Assembly (NCBI GenBank): GCA_020152595.1
Contig: JAIGNY010000154.1
Location: 329,501-393,500 of the forward strand
DNA length: 64,000 nucleotides
Reading direction: 5' to 3'
Source of the DNA: Chiridota heheva
Taxonomy: Eukaryota; Echinodermata; Holothuroidea; Apodida; Chiridotidae
Shown: piece by piece, positions 22,322 to 34,868 of the stretch
Layout of the letters: every line of letters begins with the position of its first letter
Numbering within the stretch: the stretch's first letter is position 1
Position numbers and translations under genes: made by a program
Notes under the pieces: generated by a model
Told to the model about the DNA's origin: nothing
Database searches by the model: none
What the model saw: the letters and a program-made list of their open reading frames with translations, nothing else

Positions 22322-23446
22322 ACATAACAAGATTACTTGCTAAAAAAGGTTAGGCACCCCATAAAAAGCCCAAACTAACACCACCGCCACCACAAACAAA
22401 ACAAAATCAAAGACGCCCAGAGTTAGTAAAGAAATTATCAATGTTGCCTTTTAAATTGTGAACAGAATTGGAGCTAACTACCCACTCAGGCAAATCATTC
22501 CCCTTATTACCAACTCTTTGCGAAAAGCTAAAACGCTGATATAGTATCCGTGAGAACTCTTGGTCAACTTTTAACTGATACCACGTGTCACGTAAGGATT
22601 AGCTGAAACATGCAAGAAATAACAGGCAGTCAAAACATCACTACCAGATAGGAATTTAAAAACTGAATCATATCGCCACGTACTCTTCTCATCTCAAGCG
22701 TGGTTAAACCAAGAATTCGCAACCTAGATTCATAAGAGAGATTCTTTACTCCGGGAATAAGTCTAGTGGCTCTTTGCTGAACCTTCTCCAAAATGAACTT
22801 ATCCTTCTCATAAAAGGGACTCCAAGCCTGAATAGCATACTCAAGTGAGGCCTGACTAACTGCTTATACAAATTAAGAACAACCTCTCTACCAAGAAACA
22901 AAAATTTCTTCTAATCAAACCAAGCATCATATTTTCCCTGGCAGCTGCTAAAGCACACTGTTTAGAAGGCTTCAGATTGCAAGTAATGACAACACCTAGA
23001 TCCCTTTTTTGATCAACACAACCAAGATTTTAACCATTCATGCAGTAATCAAAAGCCAAATTGCTCTGCAAAATGAATAACTTTGCATTTATCAACATTG
23101 AATGACATCTGCCATATTTTGGACCAAGAAACTAACTTATCCAGATTAGTTTGCAAAAGTGAAGAATCTCCAGCATCATCAACAATATCATCGGCAAATC
23201 TACAAATCCTAGAGCCAAGGGAAACATCAATATCATTAATGAAGATAAAGAAAAGAAGCGGACCCAATACAGAACTCGAGGAACACCACTTGTATCCTTC
23301 TTCCATGGAGATATTTCATTATTAACAACACTCTTTGTGACCTGTCAACTAACCAAGAATATGTCCAATTGGCACACTTTCCCTCCACACCAAGCGCTCT
23401 TGTTTTCATCATGAGCCTGCCCAATGGAACCTTATCAAATACTTTT
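22322..23446 (-). pseudogene. CR1-type LINE copy B
   Basis: It has the same structure as copy A. Its 3' end is complete: AAAGCCCAAACT followed by a short AACATAACA tail at ~22320-22330, the tandem tail type of CR1. A 15-base deletion near 23187 removes part of the segment around the catalytic FADD. The RT-encoding part includes FADD and WSKIWQMSFNVDKCKVIHF. The upstream end stops at 23446, where the fold-back arm begins, so the element was cut by or formed against that structure. Confidence 0.88.
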
Positions 23447-25139
23447 TGAAGGCCACTTCCCTTGAGGCTCTCCTTGCATGAGGGTGCCCCATTAAAACCT
23501 ATGATAAAAGTATCAAGTTCGGGGTCTTTTTTGCAGCAGAAAGAGGAAGTTTCAATCTCGGCGATATGGGCGAACGGAGTAGGAGGTGCCCTTTTAAAAA
23601 TATAGAAACTTCAAACATTTTTTTCCTAGTTTGAAATTATCTTTGCAGGCATTAAACACTTTACTGGAACCAGAATTGGTGAAACCTGGGGAGAGGAGGG
23701 GGACTATGGGTACGTTCCCACACACATTTCTCAAAAGTTACGTTGAGGCTAAACAACAACACTACATTGGAATTTTTCATACTGAGAAAAAGTGGCAATT
23801 TTACATTTGTAAGAGCTCTTTACATTGCATGCTATATAGAGTGTGCGAGCTACCCCAAATTCATTTAGTGAAACATCTTTGAAATGGGGAACAGGGAAAA
23901 CTTAAGAAAATGTATACCCAGCCCCTTGTCATAGACTGACGTGTCCTCCTCCACCTTGTTTGCGAAGTTAAAAAAGTGCCCGTTTACAGAGATGAAACTG
24001 AATGTTCTTTGAAATATTTTAGACAAGTCAACTTACAGTATAATAACTGATAATTGTGTTGACAGACTAGATTAAAAGTTGATATGTGCATATAAGCTAC
24101 CCACATTCATGGCTGTACGAGGCGGGGGGATGGGGCGGCATCTCCCTGTCTGCCGGATACCCATCTTAGTCGAGCAGGGAATCATGCCCGACAAGGCTAG
24201 ATATCTGGGTCATGCTTCCCGACTTTGCATGATGATGACAATGTTATACTTGGGCACCGATCTTATATAGTCAGGCATGCAAAAATTTAAAATTAAGGCT
24301 ACTTTTAAATCAGTGATTTACCTTAATCATGCCCGACTTGGTTAGATTTCCCGATAATTAAAGGACATTTTCCGAAAATCGAAAAACTGCCCGGACTCAA
24401 TGGAAGAAAATGTTCCGAAAGTCGAAGAAAATTGCCCGGAAAAGAATTTTTCCGAAAATCAAAGAAAAATGCCCGGAAATAAAAAAGATGCTCCCAAAAA
24501 TTGAGGAAAATAGGCCAAAACTTCCCAGAAGTCGAAAAACCTGCCTTAAAATAAAGAAAAATTCCGAAGGATATCTTCCCCCCCCCCCCCCCACTCTTTC
24601 CTCTTTCCCCTCCTCCGCACCCCAACCCGAAAACTCTGGCGAAGCCATTACTCAAATGTATTGTTTATTCACCAGTTTACAGATTCATTGCGATTTTCCC
24701 TTCGTAAGTATAGGTTTAAAACTGTACCGCCTCCTGTTCCGTACGATCATATCCACATTTAATTTGTCTGAGAAAAACAACTTTCCTTGCCACTGACTCG
24801 CTGAAGACTGAGTGTGAATTTGGATTATGTTTGGACATTAAATATTCCGAATCATGGTCAACACAATTGACTAATCGTGATGTAATTATATCCGATTTCG
24901 TATGTATGATCTATAGACTGATAGATGTCCCAATTCTTGTAGATTCTTGGTAATACATGAAATTTTCCTATTTTCCCGAATTTCGGGCCTAAATACCTGA
25001 AATAGGCTAACCTGATCTAAAATTCACTAAATTTTCATAACTGCAAATTTAGAAAAAAAAGGAAAAAATTCCCTAGTAATTTTCTGACCGATAAAAGTTT
25101 AGAAATTTTCCGATGGAGTTGGGGGGGTGGGATGGGTGG
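23447..25139. mobile_element. Fold-back element, left arm
   Basis: The complement of this arm matches 26665-28030. Anchors in order from the outside: GAAGGCCACTTCCC, GGGGCACC (complement), GGGCGAACGGAGTAGGAG, CTACCCACATTCATGG, GATACCCATCTTAG, CCGAAAATCG runs, AACCCGAAAACTCTGG, CACTGACTCGCTGAAGACTGAG, AATATTCCGAATCATGGTC and GATGGAGTTGGGGGG. Part of the arm (24390-24580) is a degenerate ~23-bp periodic run of (C)CGGAAA(T/A)...GAAAA. A 486-bp segment at 23611-24096 has no counterpart in the right arm. Confidence 0.9.
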
Positions 25140-26664
25140 AGGAGGGAGAGGACATTATTTCCCGTTATCGAAAACGTGCCCCTTAATTCCTGGGCCCCAA
25201 CCCCCTTCAGATTCAAATATCTTTCGCCACCTGACATAGAACTAAATACTTTTTTCCTGGTTCAGATCCTCATTAGAAATCTTAAATAGATAAAGAAGTC
25301 AAAGTGTCTTCACTGAATTTCCGCCCCCCCCTCTTCTCCACTTTGCCTTGAATTTCTTCCGACACCCAGGCCTGCCGCAACCCCATCAATATCTTTCTAC
25401 GCCGCTGATCCACAGGCGGATTATCCGTACGAGAAATCGGACACGAACCGAGGCCCGAGCTGCATGGGACCCAAAAATGATGATTAAACAATATATACTA
25501 ATTATATTCAAAACCGATTATACTACACTACACTACATTATTAGGGGGAAAAGGGTTCTAGCTTGCCTGTTTGGAACCTTCTTGGGTTATTCAAGGATCA
25601 TTTCTTCTCTTCTATAGACCCCCCCCTCCCCACCCCTCCCCTCTTCTATAGAACCCCCCCCACCCCCTCCCCACACCCCCTTCACCACCACCTTTTTTTT
25701 TTTTCTTCAGTCTGTAGAACAGCTTCGAAAGCATTGGTTATTGACACACTCACTCGGAGGGGAGTGGCTGGCACAGTCTGCCCAGATAGCACGTCCAAAT
25801 GGGCCCGACGTGGGAAAGACCCATGTCAACCCATATTTATCATATATAGTTTAACCTATATGGGTATATACGCGGGTTAACCCACATGGGAATCGTATGG
25901 GGAAAACCTGGGTAAGCACATGGAGCAAAATATGGGCTAACTCATATGGGTTTCATATGAACAAATCTGGACAAACACATTTAAGCAAAGTTTTCGCTGG
26001 CCATGCATACGGTTTTCATATGGGGAGAAATGGACAGGCCCATGTGCGGAACCCACGGGGTGACCCATTTGCTTTAGGCTATCGTATGGAAACATTCTAA
26101 GAAAACGCGTGTGGTAAAATAAGGACTAGCCCGTATGGGAATGCCTGGACAAGCCCATACCCATGCAGTCAACACCATTACATGGGACCCGTATGAAATT
26201 ACCTATGATAATCCCATGTGGGTCCCATATGCCCCACATGAGTCCTATATGGGATATCCCATCCGGTTTCCTTGTGGGAAAACTAGCAATGAGAGGAGAA
26301 CACTTTTAAGTATATAGGCGGCGTTTCGATTGAAGTTGGTGTTTTTTTAAAGAAACTACTATCCGCACGCAATTTGCTCCCGTTTTCCTTTCAATTTGGT
26401 TATCAGTAATATAACTGAACAGTGATATAACTTAAAAGGTTTGGTGTTTTAATACCCAAATGAAGTGAACGGTTCATTTTGGGATTAAAGTAAACGTATG
26501 TACAATACGAAATTTAAAGAATTACCATATCTGGTATGACTTTGATTAAGTATATAACTTCTCTGACGTATATGCAGATGCAATAATAAATTGTATTTCT
26601 GCATATGTGAATCTAGAAAAGCTTCTTCTTTCCCAATTTTGCTGCAAAGCTTGTGCATCAACTC
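25140..26664. other. Fold-back spacer
   Basis: It contains C-rich runs (25615-25690) and, at ~25785-26275, a degenerate direct-repeat tract built on CATATGGG / CCCATATG words spaced roughly every 20-45 bp. It reads as Gly-Gln-Pro-Ile-Trp-Val-Pro-like peptides in places, but no frame stays open, so I do not call a gene. The tract opens with GCCCAGATAGCACG. Confidence 0.7.
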
Positions 26665-28030
26665 AACCCATCCCACCCCCCAACTCCATCGGAAAATTTC
26701 TAAACTTTTATCGAACAGAAAATTACCGGGGAGCTTTTTCCCTTTTCTTCTTAAATTTGCAGTCATGAAAACTTCGTGAATTTTAGATCAATTAGCCTAT
26801 TTCAGATATTTAGGCCCGAAATTCGGAAAAATAGGAAAATTTCATGTATTACCAAGAATCTACAAGAATTGGGACATCTATAAATCATGCATACAAAATA
26901 GGATATAATTACATCACGATCAGTCAATTGTATTGACCATGATTCGGAATATTTAATGTCCAAACACAATCCAAATTCACGCGCCAGTGCACCACAACTG
27001 GTTATCAAAGGCCGTGGACATTGACTTGGTTGTCCATGTTATGTCTGTCCGTACGTCGTACCTGTGTTCTCGTCCGGGTCGTATTAAGCATTTCGTGATA
27101 GCATTGTTACTATTATAACCGATTACGCCGGTGACGACCCCGTCATTGTAATTGTGTCTTCACTCGTCGTCGTCGTCGTCGTCGCCAAATTCACTCAGTC
27201 TTCAGCGAGTCAGTGGCAGGGAAGTTGTTTTTCTCGGACAAATTAAATGTGGACATGATCGTACGGGACAGGGGGCGGTGAATTTTTAAACCTATACGTA
27301 CGAAGGGAAAATCGCAATGAATCAGTGAACTGGTGAATAAACAATTAAATCTGAGTAATGGCTTCACCAGAGTTTTCGGGTTGGGGTGCGGATGGGGAAG
27401 AGGAGGGGGGTAGGGGAGGGTAGCCTTTGGAAATTTTCTTTATTTTGGGGCAGATTTTTTGACTTTTGGAAAGTTTTAGCCTATTTTCTTCAATTTTCGG
27501 GAGCTTTCTTTAATTTCCGGGCAATTTTCTTCGATTTTTGGAACGTTTTGAATGTTTCTTCCATTGAGTCCGGGCAGATTTTCGATTTTCGGAAAATGTC
27601 CTTTAATAATCGGGAAATCTAGCCAAGTTGGGCATGGTTCAGATAAATCACTGATTTAAAAGTAGCCTAAATTTTACATCTCTGCATGCCTGACTATATC
27701 AGATCAGTGCCCAAGTTTAACATTGTCATCATCATGCAAAGTCGGGAAGCATGACCCAGATATCTAGCCTTGTCGGGCATGATTCCCTGCTCGACTTAGA
27801 TGGGTATCCGGCAGACAGGGGGATGCCGCCCCATCCCCCCGCCTCGTACAGCTATGAATGTGGGTAGTTTCTATATTTTTAAAAGGGCACCTCCTACTCC
27901 GTTCGCCTATATCGCCGAAAATAAAACTTCCTCTTTCTCCTGCAAACAAGACCCCGAACTTGATACTTTTATCATAGGTTTCAATGGGGCACCCTCATGC
28001 AAGGGGAAGCCTCAAGGGAAGTGGCCTTCA
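26665..28030. mobile_element. Fold-back element, right arm
   Basis: This is the inverted counterpart of the left arm, with clear continuous alignment except for a 204-bp insertion (26981-27184) and the 486-bp segment that is absent. The outer end coincides with the target site of the young LINE at 28083. Confidence 0.9.
26981..27184. mobile_element. 204-bp insertion in the right arm with a 10-bp target duplication
   Basis: CCAAATTCAC occurs at 26971-26980 and again at 27185-27194, but only once at the matching place in the left arm. The insert ends in (CGT)n/(CGTC)n DNA (27163-27184). No terminal inverted repeats were seen. It could be a short SINE or a non-autonomous element. Confidence 0.75.
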
Positions 28031-28082
28031 CTTCCTCCGCCTCCCCACATACCCCCACCCCCAGTGGTTCCGACATATTTTA
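28014..28082. repeat. Target-site duplication, 5' copy (69 bp)
   Basis: AAGGGAAGTGG...GACATATTTTA is repeated at 30474-30541 with a single missing C. The two copies bracket the LINE. Confidence 0.93.
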
Positions 28083-30473
28083 TCAACTCATAAAAATGGT
28101 CATATTTTGGATCATGTTATAACCAATGAGGACAGTGATTTGATTAGCCATTGTGATGTTTTTGAGAATTTAATATCTGATCACCACATGGTTTGTTTCT
28201 CTCTGAACACACCAAAAGCTCTTCCATGCAGGACTACATCTACAGTCAGAAATTATAAAGATATTGATAACGACTTGTTTTCACTTGCATTAGAGAGGAG
28301 TTTGAACCCAGTTCCAAAAACCAACTGCCCAAACGAACTTCTTCGTTGGCATAACACAATTGTTACTAAAGTTTTGGATGAATTTGCGCCCAAAGTGACA
28401 CGCACTCGCCTTATTAGGAGGCGTATGCCTTGGTACAATAAAACCATCCATCAAGTCTGCCAGGAGAAGCGACGGGCAGAACGTAAATGGAGGAAGACTC
28501 GCTCTGAAGCTGATCGCCAAGCATTTGTCTCTGCTAATAAACTTCTGGTTTCCAAAATCATATATTCAAAGCAGTTATATTACGCTAGCAAACTTAACAA
28601 TGCCGAAAACAAAACTGTCTTTCAGATCGCGAACTCCCTTTTAAACAACCAAATCAAATTCCTTCCCAATCACATCGAGCCTCATAAGTTGAGTGACTGC
28701 TTTGCTGATTTCTTTTCGGACAAGGTTGAAGATATTCGTTTAGATATGAATAATTCCAATGTGACACTGGACCCTCATGCACTTGATGATCCACCTTACG
28801 ATTGTTCATCTTTTTCTGAATTTAACCAAATGACTCAAATGGAAATCCATAAACTTATTTCACTCATGTCTAATGCATCATGCTCACTTGACCCTCAACC
28901 AACTTGGTTATTGAAAAAACACATAGCTCATTATCTACCAGCCTTAACCAATATTGTCAACGCTTCACTTGATACAGGAGTCTTTCCTGATGATGCACAT
29001 TTTGCTATCATCAAACCTTTGCTGAAAAAGCCAACTTTAGATAAGGAGGATCTAAAGAATTATCGGCCAGTTAGCAATTTGGCGTTCAATGCAAAGGTAA
29101 TTGAAAAATGTGTGGCCACTTAATTCATCAACCACCTAAATGACAATAATCTGATGGATCCTCTACAATCAGCATACCGTGCTAAACATAGCACGGAGAC
29201 GGCTCTCTTAAAAATTCAGAACGACATTTTACGAGAAGTGGATTCAAAAAGAGTTGTTTTAATGGTCCTTTTGGACCTTACCTCTGCATTTGATACTGTA
29301 GACCATGCTACCCTACTTATTCGTCTTGAGAAACGCTTCAAAGTAACGGGAGTTGCACTTAGGTGGTTCTCGTCCTACCTTACAGGATGGAAGAGCTCTG
29401 TGAGTGTTTCTAATGAGTTATCAAAACCAAAAACACATAACTATGGACTCCCTCAAGTTTCCATATTGGGACCCTTGCTGTTCCCGGTTTACACTGCACC
29501 ACTGGGTGACATTGCAAAACAACATGGAGTGAGTTATCATATGTATGCTGACGATTCACAATTATATGTCTCCTGCAACCCTCGCAACACCAGCGACGTA
29601 GATAATGCTATGACAAAGTTATCCTCCTGTATTGATGAAATGAGGATATGGATGAAAGTCAATTATTTGAAATTAAATGATACTAAAACTGAATTTTTCA
29701 TAACTGGTTCACCTCATCTTCTTAAAATACTACCTGAGTTGGAGATAACTGTTGGGTCAAGCAGTATCAAACCATCCAAATCAATCCGTAACCTTGGTGT
29801 CACTTTCAGTTCTTCGCTTTCCTTATCCAGCCATGTTGACGCTCTACGTCGGTCAATAATTTACCACATCAGAAACCTCTGGCGTATTCGAAGATTTATC
29901 GACATAAACACATGTCACCACCTAGTTCGTGCTTTAATCACATCCAGGTTGGACTACTGCAACTCACTCTTTACTGTTATGTCTCGTAGAGACTTGACAA
30001 GATTGCAGCGTCTCCAGAATAGAGCAGCGCGTCTGATATTCGGTGCTGGTAGACAAACTGATCCAGGTCCATTGATCAGCAAGCTACATTGGCTACCAAT
30101 ATCAAAACGGGTCACCTACAAAACACTTCTCTTCATATACAAAATCCTGAATGGTGAGGCGCCTTGGTATTTAAAGGATATAATCAAGATAAGAAAACCC
30201 GCACGTGAACTCAGATCTAGTAATGACTCCACCCGACTTCACATACCCATATCCAATTCTGCCATAGGTGACAAAAGATTTGAAATACTTGCATCCAGAT
30301 CCTGGAACACTTTACCCACCCACATGAGAACTTCTCCATCCACCACAGTATTAAAAAAACTCTTAAAGACCCACTTATTTTGATATCTTTCATTTTGTTT
30401 TTATTTTACTTTGTAAGCGCCATGGTACTTTGGTGAATGGCGTATTTAAATAACATTTATTATTATTATTATT
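28083..30473 (+). pseudogene. CR1/L2-group LINE, young 5'-truncated insertion
   Basis: The frame opens inside the endonuclease C-terminus (NGHILDHVITNED, ISDHHMVCFSL). It continues through a linker with KPLLKKPTLDKEDLKNYRPV, a TAA at 29121-29123 (a Gln position in relatives), then RT: QSAYRAKHSTETALL, LLDLTSAFDTVDH (motif A), GLPQVSILGP (normally PQGS, so Gly to Val), YHMYADDSQLYV (intact YADD). The tail reads ITSRLDYCNSL, LQNRAARLIF, LHWLPISKR and NTLPTHMR, ending at TGA ~30381. The 3' UTR finishes with (ATT)n. Apart from one stop and the PQGS change the ~790-codon frame is intact. The truncated 5' end, tail and 68-69 bp target duplication all indicate a recent target-primed insertion. Confidence 0.93.
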
Positions 30474-30541
30474 AAGGGAAGTGGCTTCACTTCCTCCGCC
30501 TCCCCACATACCCCCACCCCCAGTGGTTCCGACATATTTTA
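30474..30541. repeat. Target-site duplication, 3' copy (68 bp)
   Basis: It follows the (ATT)n tail directly and differs from 28014-28082 by one base deletion. Confidence 0.93.
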
Positions 30542-30665
30542 CATTGCGATGTTGAGGGACCAGATTTGAATTTTGTCCCAACAAACCTATATAAATGTAT
30601 ATTGTATATGAATCTGTTGTTTTCAAAAACTATTTGCAATGGGGGAAGGGGGAGGGTTCTTGCTC
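30542..30665 (+). repeat. Dispersed repeat R2, copy 1
   Basis: The TTTGTCCCAACAAACCTATA and CAAAAACTATTTG.AATGGGG blocks occur in the same order, inverted, at 61425-61550. Confidence 0.75.
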
Positions 30666-32055
30666 TGGGTAAAGTTATTTTCTCCTAACAAATATGCGCA
30701 TACATGAACACGTATGTATAGGGGAAATATTATATAACATGACTGCATGTCTCAATGATGTAATATTGCTCAAATCTTTACGTCACTGGAATTATTAACA
30801 CGTATTATATTTTGGGGTTAAATGACACTAGCTTCCGGTACAAATAAATCCTAAAACATCATTTTCAAGCTATTTGGTTGAAGAAGTTAAATGAGAATGC
30901 AAATAAAAACAAAAAAACTAATGATAATTACAAGAGGTAAAACTTTAAGACTGCCATCATTTAAAGAACTTTCCACTAATAATGATTTGTGTACCTGGTA
31001 GTGGCGTAGCTATAGGCACTGGCATTCGGTGGGTGGGTGCGGGGGGGGGGGGGAGAATCGGGCGGGTTTACAATTTGCTGGGGCGAGATTATTGATGTTT
31101 GAATAATTATGTCATTTCATTTAGGTGGAAAGAAGGGGCAAGGCCCCTGAAAGAGGGTGAGGTGCATGCCCTGTCCCTCTCGGGCTATTCCCTGATACCT
31201 GGCTATCAGCACAATGAATACATTTTATCTTTGTTTGTATGCCTTCTGATATTACCTTTCTTGACCATTAACAAAGACTCAATTCAATTTAATACCAAAA
31301 GAACAAATACCAAAATTGGGATATTTATTCAAATGAACCTAAAACATTCCTCATTTTGAAGCGGCCCGCGATATATGGATCGGGGATGGGAGGTGGTGGG
31401 AGGGGGGGGGGGGAGGCGAAACCCCTGAAGCTGGTGCATCCCTTTCGAGGCTCTAAAACTATAACTTCAGCCCATTTAGAAGGATAGTGAGATGCTATCA
31501 AGGGCAGCAGAATATATTTGAACTGGGGGCACAGAATTGTTGGACTCTCGACTTCTATTGAAAGCATACGGCAGTAAAGCATAGCTGAAAGGGTGATTCC
31601 CCCTCCCCATCCCAAACGAAAATCAGAAATTTGATCGGTCCGAAAATTGCTGCTGGTCCTTTTCTTTGTTTTAATTTTAAATTTGGAAAAAGAAAGTTGG
31701 AAAATCGGACATTTGAAACAAAACTCTGAAAAACCGGAAAATATCAGATCAAGATCTAGCTAGAAATATCGGAAACATACGGACCACAATTCTCAAAATC
31801 AAACAAAATTAAATATCTTTGATATCTTTACCCCTACAGTCTAGTTATACGCCAATGCAGCGCCGGCACGGTGGGTCAGGAAAACCCCTGATATCCCCAC
31901 TTCAGAGGGCCGCCCCCAGCCTCAGATCTATGTGTAGGGCCATGAAAAAGATATCCTCAGAAACGTTCATATGAATTTTCATCTAGCAAAGTCGAGGAGA
32001 TTTGGTCATTATTGTTAGATGAACGTAATAATAAATTATCTGTACAAGTTCCTCT
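30666..32055. other. No gene; G-run-rich dispersed repeat debris
   Basis: G-runs lie at 31040-31053 and 31404-31412, and a GTGGCGTAGCTA word at 31004. A run of GGAAAA/CCGGAAA words at 31620-31790 resembles the fold-back arm's periodic part. No protein-like frame was seen. Confidence 0.5.
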
Positions 32056-32185
32056 GTCATAGGCGGGGATGCCGTGGGACGGGGGGGACATGTTCCCCAT
32101 AATAATCATGTTGGGGGACCAATATCATTGTCCCTCTAAAAAATGAAGCCTTATATAAAGCCCATATGGCTGGCTACACCACTGT
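32056..32185 (-). repeat. Dispersed repeat R3, copy 1
   Basis: GGGGGGACATGT, ATATCATTGTCCC, AATGAAGCCTTATATAAAGCC and TATGGCTGGCTACACCA match the complement of 33925-34062 in order. Confidence 0.85.
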
Positions 32186-33924
32186 TTCAGTGTATGGGTT
32201 CGTCCCCCAATTTGAAAAAGAAACAGCCTCCACTGCCTGACTGCCCACTGTACATTGCCGCAGCCAAGGGCTCCAAATCAAAGCAACTCTCTATCGATAT
32301 TCGGGGTGGTTCGCACACACTGGCAGTATGGTAGAGGCCATATTTGAGGGTCATTGCAAATTCTCAACAAAGTTGTATCATTTATCGGAATGAAATTAAT
32401 GTTAATTGATTTGTAGGAGCTTGATTTGATGTCTCAGTGTATATAAAGAAATAAAAACAATCAATTTCTTGGGAAGATCAAAGCCAGGCCCATTGAGACA
32501 GGAGGGTCGCCTAAAATCGACCCGACAAGATCAAGACACATCAAATGTTAAAACTGCGGAACATTATAGAGGTCATCCAGAATTTGTGCTTCTGCTGACT
32601 TATTGATGCACACTTTTACAGACTTTGGAATAAGAAAAGATGTGAAGGGAATCATACTGTTTAGAATGAATTCGTTCGTATACGGCCTTCGTTATTGAAG
32701 GGGCCAAATGATATACACCCCCCCCCCCCCTTAAAAAAAAAAAAAGGCGATCATGGCCCCATGTTCCCTCCCACCTACGCCACTGCAGATCGTTACTGAC
32801 TATTTAAGGATGCCAATGTAATAAACTTCAAAATATTTCCATGGATAGCAAGGTGGCAATTATTTTAGTGGTCAAGTTTGTCTAACATGAAAGAGGACTT
32901 TAAGAGAAACCAAATGGTGAAGAAACTACTCCAATATCTTATTCAGTTATAAAGATGTTAAACTTAAAGCTCTGTCTGACCTATGTAGTAATGACTGGTG
33001 TAGTGAGTCTACTATGGAACGTTGGCGCCCTAATCCTCACCCTTAACAATTGTTAATGCATTTTAAAGAAAATTTATTTAAATTTACTATTTGACATATT
33101 TTCCCTTTAACTTTCTTTAGGTGGTAAATTATAATTACCTTTACAAGATTCTGCTTTTTCTACTTTCTTGACATATCCCATAGTTTTTAAGCCACAAAAT
33201 CGCAGGACAAAATATGATAGAATACATACAGACTAATGAACCTGTCAGTCTGAGACTACATGTATGTCATTACAACTAGTCTGATTTCAGTCGTTTCTAC
33301 AGAAATGATACCAAACTTTAAACTTAGATATCTCCTTACCAAAATAAGATTTTTGAATGCTTTCTTCACTATTTTGTTTCGTTTGAAGTCCTTGTTCATA
33401 TAAGATAGACTTGCTTGACCCCTGAACTAATCCTTCAAGAAAGAAGTGAAGCATGGGGGTACGTTGTAACTTGCAAGGAGGATAGAAATGGAGAGGTGGG
33501 GGTGTTTCAGGGGAATATTTGTTGGGATCTAATTGAAATACTCCAATGGAATGTGTTCAGCAATTCATGCCCTGAAAGCAAACCAAACAATAACTAAGAA
33601 AATAAAATCAAGTGGTTTCTGGCTTGAAAGAAAATCAAAACAATTGGTTTCAGGCATGAAAGGTGAATGGGCAAGATGGATATATCAAGAGTTGATTTAT
33701 TCCAGGGGGTAGGGGGGGGGGGGGGTGTACTTACTGGCTGTGAGATTTCTTGGGCATGTTGGAATTGCCAAAGAGGTGCAGGTTTCAGGTATGCATTCTA
33801 CATAGTGCTAAAATTCTTTTTGAAACAATGAAATTTCAGCATTTAGGGTATTTAGGTAGCTGGAGGAGTTTCTAAATCTTTTGCTATGAGGTCAAACTGG
33901 AATTGGGTCATGAACAGTGGCAGC
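32186..33924. other. No gene recognised
   Basis: AT-rich, with a C-run plus A-run near 32718-32745, a CCACCTACGCCACTG end-like word at 32771 and a G-run at 33713-33726. Open frames are short and featureless. Confidence 0.5.
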
Positions 33925-34062
33925 GATTTCTTTTGACAATGGTGTAGCCAGCCATATAGGCTTTATATAAGGCTTCATTTTTAGGGAGGGGGACATAATG
34001 ATATTCATCCCCCCAATAAAATTATTGGGGGGACATGTCCCCCTGGGATCTTCACCTATGGT
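33925..34062 (+). repeat. Dispersed repeat R3, copy 2
   Basis: Inverted relative to 32056-32185. It contains a strong hairpin of CCCCCCAATAA / TTATTGGGGGG near 34008-34033. Confidence 0.85.
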
Positions 34063-34611
34063 CATGAACTTACCTTGACTTCCAAACTGTCACTTCGTGT
34101 TTCTAGCACTCTATAGCCAATAATATTCATTGAAACTACAAAATAGCATCCATGAATTACTTGCAAGTAGAAAAAAATCAAACGTCTCTGCATTTTCATT
34201 GATTATTCATTGTCTATTGCTCCATTCTGCTTTATATACACACATGATTCATACTACAATGTCTCACATACATAGTCATGAACACACATTACATTATCAA
34301 ATACTCATCCAAACAAAGTTTTCAGTTTGTAGTAACTCTAAATTAGATAAAAGTATAAATCTCATCATAGCCCTGCAGTCATAAGCGTGATTTGCGCAAT
34401 GAAAGTGTGTGTATGTGTGGCTGTGGGTGAGGGAGGGGGGGGATCAGAAAAGGGGGATAATTCCCCTTTGTATCCACAAATCCCACCTATGGCTCTGCTT
34501 CTTCTACACCTGTCATACAGACGAAAATTGCCACTTGCCACTCCTAATGTTAAAATAAGAATGGTTCCACCTAACCTACCTCCATTTTTATTCCAAAATT
34601 CAATGTTCAAT
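34063..34611. other. No gene recognised
   Basis: Short open frames on both strands (34387-34617 and its shadow) have no family features. Confidence 0.45.
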
Positions 34612-34868
34612 GTTTAAAATAATTTGTAAAGCACCATTATCCACAATGGCGTTATGTTTAGCGGCGCTAGAAAGAAAATGCTTTGCACAAAAATGAGTCT
34701 TGAACCTTCATTTAAAAATATTGACATTGGGAGCAAGTTTAGTATTAAGTGGGAAGGAATTCCATAAAGCTGGTGCAGCACATGTGAACAAGCGATGACC
34801 AAAAGATTGAAGTTTCCATTTTGGCATGTGAGGAAGATGCTTGTTCGATGAACGCAGATTTGGTGAAG
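34612..34868 (-). pseudogene. LINE C-terminal tail fragment
   Basis: On the minus strand one frame reads LRSSNKHLPHMPKW, SFGHRLFTCAAPALWNSFP and NVNIFK, then a TGA and RFKTHF. LRSS...SFG.R.F...AP.LWN.LP...FK..LKTHLF is the very C-terminus of CR1/L2-like LINEs. Only ~80 codons remain. It is a different family from copies A-D because the residues differ throughout. Confidence 0.75.

Noticed and set aside
25897..26317. Gene with Trp/Pro/His-rich repeats in the fold-back spacer
   Set aside because: Frames are short, shift often and derive from CATATGGG repeats.
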